DNA from: Tetragonia tetragonoides
Taxonomy: Eukaryota > Streptophyta > Magnoliopsida > Caryophyllales > Aizoaceae
NCBI GenBank assembly: GCA_038025085.1
Contig: CM076152.1
Span: 38,753,501 to 38,817,500, forward strand
Reading direction: 5' to 3'
DNA length: 64,000 nt
A program made the position numbers and the translations under genes. Each line of letters opens with the position of its first letter. The first letter of the stretch is position 1. The notes below the pieces were generated by a model. The model was not told the DNA's origin, did no database searches, and worked only from the letters and a program-made list of their open reading frames with translations. This document shows positions 54,117 through 64,000 of this stretch, in pieces.

Positions 54117-57100
54117 AGTATAGTAGAGTTAATTAGTAATTAGTAACTTTGATTTGGGTAAAATCCTCTAATTTTAATTTGTTTAGTTTAATTAAGTTTA
54201 AGTTTTTGGGGTAAGCTAAGAAAGGATAATTTCAAAGGGGTGGGGCTTGTTAATATCTTGGTAGCTATTTTTAGAATATGTTGTGGTATCTTTTTTCATG
54301 TATTTCATCAGATTATAATATTATTATTTTTCCTAAATTTTGTTGTTTAATGATAATGGAGCGATAATTTGTGCTTAGCAAAGTACACACGTACCGTTAA
54401 CTATAATAGTATATTTGAATTAGAAAGGTGAGATTTTCTCTATAGCTAAACATGACAAGATGAGATTCTCTCTATATAGCCTAACATGACATAAGCATAA
54501 CAAAATTTAGTTACGATATTGCCAAAGCTTGAAGGTAATGATGCCAATTGGATAAGTAAAAAGGGGTGAAATCGTAGTGATTATACTTGTATAGATTTGT
54601 CATAACTAATAACACGCATGGAGCAAATGATGCCTATAGGCTATGGATGATAGAAACTCATAATGGATATAGGTATCTTTTGGCGCCAATCAATCAGTGG
54701 GTTTTAATCAGCAATGACATTGATAGTTCTTTGCTACCTATTTGGCATCTTCTCTCTCTCTTACTTTTTTTTACTTGATGTAGATATTTCACAATATTTG
54801 TCATAAGTTGGAGTTTTTGGTATAATTAAAGTATCAGAATTTTTTATGTACTGTTGAGCTTAATTAATACTATGTGGATAAATATTTAGAAATAGAAGTG
54901 CTCCCTCCATAGTTAATAAGATGGATCAACAATAATCCAACCATTATTGTCTAGCTAAGTGGTCAAGTGGAGAGTAATATACATACATGTGGTTATTTTG
55001 AATAGAAATGTTTGTTGTTAGAAATACTTCAAAAACAAGATAAATTAAAGAAAAAATCCATCAGATGTTTTATTTTCCTTAAAAAGTAGAAAGGATAAAG
55101 ACGGTTGGTAAAATGGTAACGCATACTATATGTTAGACAAATCAATAAACACTACTCGAATGTTGGTTTTTACTTAAAATTATTATAGTGTAAACGAAAT
55201 AAAATAGGTATATATGTTAATTTATTTGATACAAAACAATAAAGTAGACAAGTCAGATACGAATGAGTCAACTTAAAAATGTAACAATCATGGTTCATCC
55301 GTTACATTAGTGGTATATAAATGACAAGGATCTCAAATAAATTGTTTCCTTTTTTTGAGCTTGATCAGAAACTTTTCACGTGATAGTGGTCAGAACTTGC
55401 AACTATAACAATACTCCTCTGGAAAGCATTCAAGCCGGCTCGAGCTAGGCTCGAGTTTGGTTTGACCCGAGCTCGAGTCGAGTTTTGACCGAGCCGAGTC
55501 CGAGAACTCAATAAATCGGCTCGACACAGTTACACCCCTAATTATGTGTGTTGATAAAGTTCAGAAAAAGGAGAAGCTTTCAAATAGTTTTGGATATTTC
55601 AAACAAAAAAATTAGAGCAAATTCCGGAGAATTGAAGTAAAACTAGTGGCATTTTCAGCATATGGCCGGGCCCGGGCCGGCGGGCAGCACAATTATAGGA
55701 GTAGTAGAAATAGTAGTACTAGTTCCAAATTTTGGAGAATCTCATGTTTGCGTGATGAAAGTGGCAAAAACCGACGTATGATCTCATCTTCGCTTTTGTG
55801 TAAATCATAACCTTTACATGCATGCAACCATGTATGTCATTATTGTCATCATCCAAGTTATGGGACACTTAACTTTATTTAATTTGGTTTTCAACAAAGG
55901 AAAAAGGTACATATTCATTTATGTTACCATTAAGCATGACTAATTGCTTTCTAATAATAGGAGCATTCATCTTTTTCGCCAACCTTCATTGTTAATGGAT
56001 TCAAAAGTATCTAAATGAGGTGGAAAAAGAATATCACTCAAATTTCTTTCATTCGGAGGTAATGGTCATTGTTAATTACTATTATAAGTTTATAAATAGT
56101 TATCTTTTTTACCAACCTTCATTGGTAAACTTTAGACATCTTTCAACATGCATATTAAGTTGATCCTAGATATTAACTATTTAACTAAATAGTTATAGGA
56201 GTATATATATAATGAATATTGATCTGGAATCTTGTCTTCAGAAACCATTGAATTCATTATATGTACACGTACAGTAATAAAAGACTACCCTTATATGATG
56301 AGTACTTTTCATATAAACATCACTGTTCAAAATTGGTAATATATGTCGAATTTGTTCTTTCCTACTTATTAAGGGTATGTTCTTCCCAACTGAAAAACGT
56401 TTATATTTATTACTGAAAATTTATTTTTGTTGAGCTTTGCTGAACTTTATTTAACGTTATTCAACTTCGTTGAACTTTGTTTATTTTTGTTGAATATTGT
56501 TGATTCAAGTGTTTTTTATAACTAGTTTGTATATTGGTCTATTTAACTTTGCTGAACTTTATTTAACTTTATTTAACTTTGTTGAAGTTTGCTGAAGGTT
56601 GTTGAAATTTGTTGAAATTTTGCTGAAATAAACAGAAATAAGATGGAGAAAACAGATCCTAAATAATTGGTCCAATTTAATTCAATTTAGTAATCTATTT
56701 TTTCTTTTACATTTCGGCATAGTACAATTCTTGGAAAACTACCATTAAACTCATTTACATGAGCTAGAAGTACTACCAAACCCTCTGTATTTAACCGACA
56801 CAGAGTTGACCTGAAATGTTTAATCTATCCGAACTATCCCCACTAGAAAGACTCAAAATCAAATTAAAAGGCAACGTGGCCCGCTCAGTATTGTGTTGCG
56901 TAGCTCGCGATCTTAAACAAGATATATTTGTCCTCCCTACTTGATCTTTAAACAAACAAAAAAATGCTAGAAAGTGTTTACTCAAGTCAAAAGAGAGTTT
57001 AACTTGGTAAAATAAACAAACTCGATATGATAATGTTAGGTGACAGGGTAGGCTGACTTGGGTCTCGAGATTTCCTTAAGCTTTGACATGTTCCAATTAT

Positions 57101-58397
57101 TTACCAATTTCACTTAAAATTTCAAATTTTCTCATACAATCAAGTGTTCAAGTCCATTCGTCTTCTTTATACTGTATTTAATTTGTTCCGTTTTATTTCA
57201 TTTCCCTCCGTGTAATTTCTTTTTCATTCTGTTTCATGTTAGTATTCCCTTTCACGCTATATTTCATTTTGCAATCCATTCCATCCCGCATTGCAAATTT
57301 CATTCTATTCCACATTATTTTATTCTATTCTGCGATAATTTATTTCGTTCAATTTTTCACCCTTCTAAAACAGGGTAACTTAAATCAAGATCTAACGAGT
57401 GTAGAGATCGAACTACTAATGAGAATATTTTTGGACTGTCACTGCCATATATATCGTGGGAATTCGAGTCCAAATATAGATATATAAATATGTATTGAGG
57501 GATTCGATAAATGGCTTATTAACAAGTTTTACATTTTTTATTTCCCCCGACATTGATTAGGCTATTTCCCCTGTTTATTCCCATACTATTCTAGCATCTC
57601 AGTGCAACTGTGCAAGTCAATGTCCACTTGCTTAAGTTCATTGTCTTCTAATGAATAACTAAATAACTTAATCATGAATTTTCTTCTCTTAATTAAAGGT
57701 GACTATTGACCCGTGGATCCTCTTTATACAAGTGGCTTGGTGGTGTTTGGTGCTGCAAGATAAGTACCAAGTACCAACCTACTTGATACATGAAGCAAAC
57801 GTACGTGAGAAAGAAAACGTTACGAAAATTGTTAAGTCGAAAGTCTTACATTGACTAAAAAGAACAATTTTGACGTGTTTATAACTAGAGTAGTAATTCC
57901 ACCCATTACTAATTGATTTTATCGTAAAAGAACAATATGTAAGAAATGGAGAACAAAAAAAAAGAAGCAATTAGGAACTACTCCATTAATTAGATTATTG
58001 ACAATATAACCTCTTTAAAATTGGAAGAAAAAAAACGAGTAGTGAAAATTATACACACCTCAAAAGTAGGGCTAGGCATACATGATATGTAATCATGCTT
58101 GCATCTCTTTAACTCATTCCCATAACCCATGTCCTTATCATCATTTATCTATTATGTGAAATATTTAGTGACGATAAACTACGAACAATAATCATATTTT
58201 GTTGACCAATATTTATTTGATGCCGAAACTTTCTCGAAGAGAGATAATAATTGATGAGCTTTCAATTTAGCTAAAGGTTGACTAACCAGTCATAATCCGC
58301 CATCCCATTCTGTGTCATAAAGGAGGGGGAAGACCTTTAACATGTCACCTTCTTGGTGGTAAACGATTATCGGATCCATGCCAAACTTCACTTTAAC
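54117..58397. other. Long non-coding region downstream of the VQ gene
   Basis: 54117-54360 is probably the VQ 3' UTR. No other gene is supported. 55425-55550 is rich in CTCGAG/GAGCTCG words and ends GTTACACCCCTAA, like the GAGCTCG-rich ends of common plant repeats. 56365-56660 is built of TTGCTGAACTTTATTTAAC-like units between GGGTATGTTCTTCC and AAAACAGATCC. It may be a diverged member of the repeat at 52442. 57180-57360 is a T-rich low-complexity stretch. Confidence 0.4.
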
Positions 58398-58412
58398 AAA
58401 TGACAAAGTCAC

Positions 58413-58631
58413 GGGTTAGTAGAGTTGGTCGTGGGGTTAAAATTTCATGATAAAGGTGATGGATTCAATTCCCACTAGGCCTCTTTGCTGAGCCTGTCTA
58501 CAAGATTTATCTTGTTGGCTTACCTAGTGTGTGTAGTTTGCAAACTATTGCATACACTCGGGATTTATCCGGTGCACACTCAAAGAGTAGTGGCGAGGGT
58601 TCCTCATATCAGAAAAAAAAAAAATTAAAAT
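58413..58631 (+). mobile_element. tRNA-derived SINE, copy 2
   Basis: A perfect 15-bp TSD (AAATGACAAAGTCAC at 58398-58412 and 58632-58646) brackets a 219-bp body close to the copy at 22021. It has TAGTAGAGTTGG (A-box-like), GATTCAATTCC (B-box-like) and an A-rich tail. Confidence 0.88.
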
Positions 58632-58646
58632 AAATGACAAAGTCAC

Positions 58647-59971
58647 AAAATTATTACTCCATTTTGCACCTTCTGTTTCTTTTTTTGGATAAGTTTTTAG
58701 TTTGCACCTTCTTGTTGGTAAACAATTGTGCATGTGAATTTGATAATGTATTGCGTACATATGTCATCATCTTTTTATTGATCGATAAACTAACTAAATA
58801 CAAAAGTGATAGTGTATGTATTCGATGTTTTCTATTTACTTGGTAGTAGTTCAGTTCAGTTGTTCTGTAATGTGATGTGATCTACTTTTTTTCTCACATA
58901 TTACTATTTAGTTCAATATTGCTCAGTTTAATTCAGTGAAAAATGACACAGAATCACTTGAAATTGAGAGTTCAGTTAAATCATAGCTATGCTTGGTAAT
59001 GTAATTTAATGACATTTTCTGATTGGATTGTAAAAATGATTGATGGAAAAAAAATTCAATTTAAGACAATGAGTAACAAGGAGCTAAGACATAACAAGGG
59101 GTGAAAAAGTATCTATCGATCATAGGTCTACCATTTGATGACACGAAAGCACAACGTTATCCTCACAATTAATATCTCTAGAAAACTAGAAAAATAACAA
59201 TCTATTTTGGGGAAGATTAAACCACACACATCTCAAGCAATTACTAGCAAGCAAACAATTTGATAAGGTCAATTTTGACCTTGTTAAGTAAGCTATCATG
59301 ATCACATCAACATTAACTGGTTTGGTTAGGATGGTCAAAGAAGACTTAACCCTACATATATTGTGATTTGTGACGGATCAATAAGACTATCAATTGTGAA
59401 ATCCTTCAAGAAAACGATGAACTCCCAATTGGTGGTCAGAAGTTAAGTTCGTCATTGATTGCTTTCTTCTCACTGGGCATCATAAGAAAAATGTTAAAAA
59501 TTAAAGGGTATTGTCTCTATCAAGAATTGTTGATGATCACTCTATCAAGAATTGTTGATGATCAGTATATATTTGTATCATTTTATCAGACATCATTATC
59601 TAAATTTTTACCTGCTCTTGAAATAATGTAATCTCCATCAAAATTTTAATGTCTGATCTGAAAAATGAGGTTGACATATTTTTTTATTATGAGTGTAATA
59701 AGATAAACATGAGATTAGACTGTTTGAATTGTTGTTTGCAATGAATACTTATGTGCTCTCTGTTTCTCCTATGCACCCATATGCTCTATCACACAAGCAT
59801 TTAGAAGAACTTAGTTGAAAGATGACTATTTTTAAACACATTATTACCAACTTATAATGAAAAGAACTACTAGCAGGAACGAAGAAAGTATGAAGTTAAA
59901 GTTGTTCTCCTTGAAGACAAATAATTTAGGGTTGTTTTACTTTTTTTGAAGATATAAATAATAATACGAGT
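58647..59971. other. Intergenic region
   Basis: AT-rich, with no gene recognised. A 27-bp direct duplication (ATCAAGAATTGTTGATGATC type) occurs at about 59519-59562. Confidence 0.4.
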
Positions 59972-60231
59972 ATAAGGGTATGTTCTTTTTTACTTATTAG
60001 ACTTATTCAATAAGTAGAAATAAGTGGTAAAACCTTATCCAATCAGTAAGAATCAATGACTAGACCTTACTGAATTAGTGGCATAGTAGGATCCACATTT
60101 CCACTCACAGAATCAATTGCAGAATCTTACTAAGTCAGTGAGAATCAGTGGAAAAACCTTACCGAATCAGTGGATATCAATCGCAGAACCTTATCCAATC
60201 AGTAGAAATAAGTGAAAAAGAACACATCCTA
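59972..60231. repeat. MITE-like repeat with ~33-bp internal units (copy B)
   Basis: It starts AAGGGTATGTTCTTTTTTAC and ends AAAAAGAACACATCCTAA, so the ends are inverted. The interior repeats CCTTACTGAATCAGTGG-like units as in copy A. Confidence 0.6.
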
Positions 60232-61239
60232 ATAAATCGATTGAATCAAATTATTTGCCAACTTTTTTAAATTATTTGCCAACTTTTTTAAATTATTAGC
60301 CCATAACTGATGAGAAATGAATAATCGACATCCCCTACTCCCAACACACCACACACACAAGAGCCGTTGGAAGTCAAAGAGAGTGGGCTCTGTATGTACT
60401 CTGTAATCTGCAGGTTATACCACAATGTCACGGATATCAATGCTGTTACGTTGACTTATATGTGTGTCTTCCAAACTCGCAGCACGAGACAGCACGTGAG
60501 GGGCATGAACGTGAAGGGGTCATATAGAGCCCTTTACCCTGTTTGTACACCTCACGTATGTCTAACTTGATCACCTTCTATCCTCTACCATGTCATGTGT
60601 CATGTTTTGGCCCTTGGTTTTAAAACTTGGAAATATTTTGATCCAAGATTCGTTGCAAACAACGTAATTTTACTAATTTGTTATAACATATTCATTCTCA
60701 AGTATAATTGGTGCTTGTGAGTATGTCTTTTGTAAGATCTTAAACGAGCGAAAATTAGATTATATTTTTTTAAAAATTTAAATAATACTTTTTTGTTCAA
60801 AATGTTTCAAAATATGTACTCCTTTAATTCTAAGAATATGATTAGGAAAGCTCAGCTTTATTTTCATTTAAGCTTTAATATAGAGTCGATAACAAGTTTT
60901 AGATTAATTAGGATAAGTGAGAATAATAATGGTTTATTCATTTTCGCTTACTCAATAACTTGTTCGATTCAGTTCAATGATCTACTTTTTCTCTCATATA
61001 TTAATATTTTGTTCAGTTCAATCTAGTTAAGTTTATTTTAATGGAAAAGAACACATTTTAAGTAGTCATAATAAACAAATTATGAATTGTCTACCGTTAG
61101 GGTTTGAGCCGAATATGATAGAGTCTTCCAAAGAGGTTGGAATTCTTTTGTGGATCAAGATAAGTAGATGACTTGTATTAGGATACAAATTATATTCTTT
61201 TGTTACTTTGAATGAGTGGTAGTTTTCTATTAGATAATT
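60232..61239. other. Intergenic region
   Basis: No gene is supported. A 26-bp direct duplication (AAATTATTTGCCAACTTTTT) lies at 60246-60296. 60360-60570 is GC-richer with a 67-codon frame that I do not recognise and would not annotate. An AAAAGAACACATTTTAAG end like the MITE-like family occurs at about 61046. Confidence 0.35.
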
Positions 61240-61500
61240 TTTATCTTATATTGTATTAATACCCTATCTTTTGTATTATATCTGAGATAGGTTACGTTAC
61301 TGTAAGTTCGGTTACATCACATTATACTTAATATATACGATATATTATGTTAGATTATGTTATAACATGTTGCGGCATTAGGATACGATTGATTATAAAT
61401 ACTAGGCCTAAATAAGGAGAGTCATAGGTTTGAGGTTAACTAAATCGAGAGAATGTGTACTAAGATGTATAGTGCACTCTCTATCCCTCTTAGAGAGACT
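61240..61500 (+). repeat. Diverged LTR-like repeat, copy 1
   Basis: TTATCTTATATTGTATTAAT, then ACTAGGCCTAAATAAGGAGA, GTTTGAGGTTAACTAAATCG, AGAGAATGTGTACTAAGATG. The same order occurs at 62310-62500. The TATA-like and short, repeated nature suggests remnants of LTRs, with no coding between them. Confidence 0.4.
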
Positions 61501-61823
61501 TGGTAGCGTTGTCGATAATATGCTAATGGGGCAAATAAACTTAGATGCCTGTCACAACTGGCTGCAACTGGCAGCGGCTATCTACCATGTCTACGTTCAA
61601 AATGGAGGACTCGTGGAAGCAGAGCTAAACCCTGCCACATGATGGCCTCGGCGTGTAATAAGATACTGCACAGTTCAGGATGGAGACATTCAGTTAGATG
61701 TTCTCTGGGATAATTCTTTTCTTATCAGGTCAAACTGCAGGTATGTTGAACTCCTCAGACTTTCATATGTTTTATTCTGAGCAAGTTGGGAAATTTTAAT
61801 AAAAAGCTAAAGAAAAGAAAGTA

Positions 61824-62117
61824 CTCACTCCGTTCCTGTCAAACACTACCATTTCTCTTTTTTGGATGTTTCATACAAACACTCCTATTTCTATGTTTGG
61901 TAAAAAAATTGCTAGTCTTTTACAATATCACCCTTCACATTAAACCCCAACTAGCCCAACCAAGAAACCAACCCCACCCTCCTCCCTTTCTCTCTCCTCA
62001 CCCCATGTGATTAACAAACTAAATTTGAGGGTAAAAGTGGAAAGCACATGTCAATATAAACTCTCCTTGATTTTTGTGACAAAAATAAATGATAGTGTTT
62101 GACAGGAACGGAGGGAG
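61824..62117. mobile_element. Stowaway-type MITE
   Basis: It starts CTCACTCCGTTCCTGTCAAA, ends TTTGACAGGAACGGAGGGAG and is flanked by TA on both sides. 294 bp, non-coding. It lies between the two LTR-like repeats. Confidence 0.85.
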
Positions 62118-62309
62118 TAATATATTAGTTATTTAGTGATTTGTTTGGGCCTGTGGCTTGGATATCTTGGGGTGTAATTTTTGTGGTAGGAGATCAATCA
62201 TAATGGGACTGAATTGAAGGTCTTATATTCTTCACAAAAGTGTGATGTTTGAGTATATAAAACTTCAGGAGTCAATACTTGAATGATTTTTCCTTAGTTG
62301 GTATAGAAC

Positions 62310-62540
62310 ACTAGTTTCGTATTAAATAAATATTATCTTATATTGTATTATATCCTATTTTAGCTGAGGTATGCTATGCATGTTAGGTTATGTTATAATT
62401 ACTAGGCCTATATAAGGAGGGTCATATGCTTGAGGTTAAGTGAATCGAGAGAATGTGTGTTAAGATGTATGGTGCATTATGGAGGGTGCTCATACTCTAA
62501 GAGGGATAGAAAGAGAGAGTCTCCATGTAACGAGGCAATA
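62310..62540 (+). repeat. Diverged LTR-like repeat, copy 2
   Basis: Contains ACTAGGCCTATATAAGGAGG, GCTTGAGGTTAAGTGAATCG and AGAGAATGTGTGTTAAGATG, matching copy 1, followed by AGAGGGATAGAAAGAGAGAG. Confidence 0.4.
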
Positions 62541-64000
62541 GGGCTCTGTAGGGGATGAACCCCATAGAGGGGACGTAAAGGAAACACATAGTGTGGTTGA
62601 ATAAGAGGGAGTCACTTTGGCTATCTCACGAGAGGTAGTGTTATTAGCTAAGTTGTTTATTAATTAATAGTACAAATACATGAGGATTGTGAAAGTAGAC
62701 TCATTAAATCGGGGCCGAACCACGTAAAATTGTGGTGTTATTTTTTATTGTCTATTGCTTTAATTATTTATCTCGAATTTGAATAAAGGGATCATCGTGA
62801 AATTCATGCAAATCATGCAATTGAGAAATTTAATTGGCATACAATCATTCACGACTATCATTCTTTGCCATCCATAAAGCATGATTCGTGGAATTGATGA
62901 CACGAGAATAGTCCATGAAGAATCATAACCATATTTAGACAGTTTTATGGGAAGGAATTGAAAGATAAAACTTAAAAGATGCGTGAAGGAGATGAACAAG
63001 TTCTTAATCAAGTAGAAAGATGATAGCATACGTACGTATGTATTAATACATGAGCACATGCAAAATACTTGGCTAAATATGTAAAAAGGTAAGTGACAAA
63101 AAGGTGTAATAATTTGATAGTAATTGCTAGCTTGCATTTGCTATATATGTTCGTAAAAACTCTAAAAAGGTTGATTGCATGACTAGTGACTGTAGTGAGC
63201 AATTGAGCGTTGAAGTAACATCAACTATAGGAGAAAGTTGTAAATTTCTCTACTACACTATCATATATCTGGCTAAATTTATCCACATTATCACCCGATT
63301 GATCCGATTTGCCTGGTTTAACGACCGATTATGTCGGTCGCAAATCGGGAAATTTTTGTGATCTAGCTTTCCATAAGTCTTAACAAACTTTATGCTGGTT
63401 ATAAACTTCTTTGGATTTAATTTAACTTTTCGGATTTGTTCTTTTTTTTACTAATTTAAATAGATTTGGTCTGATCTAACCAGGTTAGTGGCATGCATCA
63501 CTTATTGTATTTGACTAGATTTTTGCATCGACTTATGCATAAGATATTACCGGATAAGTAATGTTACTGATCTAATATGACCATGTAAGTGGATCGTAAT
63601 AATAATTGTGGGTACTTTTTCAATGATTGCACTTATCTGAATTAACCCACTAATTGGCATTGACTTATCTAAATCTGACTTAAGAGACCTCCACTGATTT
63701 GATTTTACTATTACTAGGTACAAGTAAGTGATATGCACTAATTTCATTTGACACGAAAAGTGATATCTAAAAAGAACACACTTTTAAAGTGTGATTTTCC
63801 TTTGAATTGAACTAAACACTATTGAATAAATAGTATAATAGATGAGAGAAATTAATTTAAACTAAAATCAATCAAATTAAATTGTTGATCGGATAAGTGA
63901 ATAAAACATACCTTAATCAACATAAAATACACAAAGTAAAGCTTAAAACGACCATGGTATTGGACTATTGGTAGTGTAGTACTCTACTATTTACTTGATA
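62541..64000. other. Non-coding right flank
   Basis: AT-rich, with no gene recognised. 63768-63786 (AAAAAGAACACACTTTTAAA) looks like one end of the GTTCTTTTT-ended repeat family. Confidence 0.4.

Noticed and set aside
55425..55550. GAGCTCG-rich stretch as a regulatory site
   Set aside because: Such CTCGAG/GAGCTCG-rich sequence is common in plant repeat ends. No second end was found nearby.
60367..60570. 67-codon plus frame
   Set aside because: No recognised domain, neighbour or promoter. Length is within chance for the region.

Overview
The window looks like nuclear DNA from a flowering plant, probably a eudicot. It is AT-rich with long intergenic spaces and GT-AG introns. It holds CC-NB-ARC-LRR resistance genes, a VQ-motif gene, nested copia and gypsy LTR retrotransposons, LINE and SINE insertions with target-site duplications (TSDs), and many MITEs. 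I cannot name the species from sequence alone.

1.6-24 kb is an NLR immune-receptor cluster. Two plus-strand CNL genes (4812-7679 and 10124-12913) are close paralogues. Each is preceded, head to head and about 0.7 kb from a conserved 5' untranslated exon, by a minus-strand gene of a different kind. That gene has a transcription-factor-like domain, then a winged helix and LRRs, with no P-loop/NB-ARC. At 1587-3785 the N-terminal domain is a degenerate WRKY domain. At 8495-9045 the matching gene is a deleted pseudogene that still carries a WRKY remnant. At 16374-18683 the domain is TCP-like. A fourth 5' end of this family survives at about 23600-23900, without a coding region. The layout resembles paired NLRs, in which a sensor carries an integrated decoy and a divergently transcribed partner executes the response. 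Here the decoy sits at the N-terminus in place of CC-NB-ARC, and two unrelated decoys join the same winged-helix/LRR scaffold at the same point.

14.3-15.5 kb holds two 3' ends of LINEs. 19.3-23.6 kb holds an old LTR element interrupted by a very young 2.27-kb non-autonomous LTR element (identical 205-bp LTRs, TSD CTTGA) and by a SINE. A plastid-type tRNA-Leu(CAA) pseudogene lies nearby. 24-31.4 kb is non-coding with several MITEs and an (AAT)n/(ATT)n hairpin.

31.4-50.3 kb is a three-level nest: a MITE is split by a copia element (TSD TTAAC), whose protease codons are split by a 13.6-kb gypsy element in the opposite orientation. The gypsy element encodes gag, protease and integrase, but I find no reverse transcriptase. 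It carries two genes antisense to its pol: an intron-containing plant-mobile-domain gene and a DUF7745-like gene. Both have their own upstream promoter-like regions.

50.5-64 kb is mostly non-coding: a truncated LINE, a Mutator-like TIR element with a GC-rich core, a single-exon VQ-motif gene (53370-54116), a second SINE of the same family, and further MITEs and diverged repeats.
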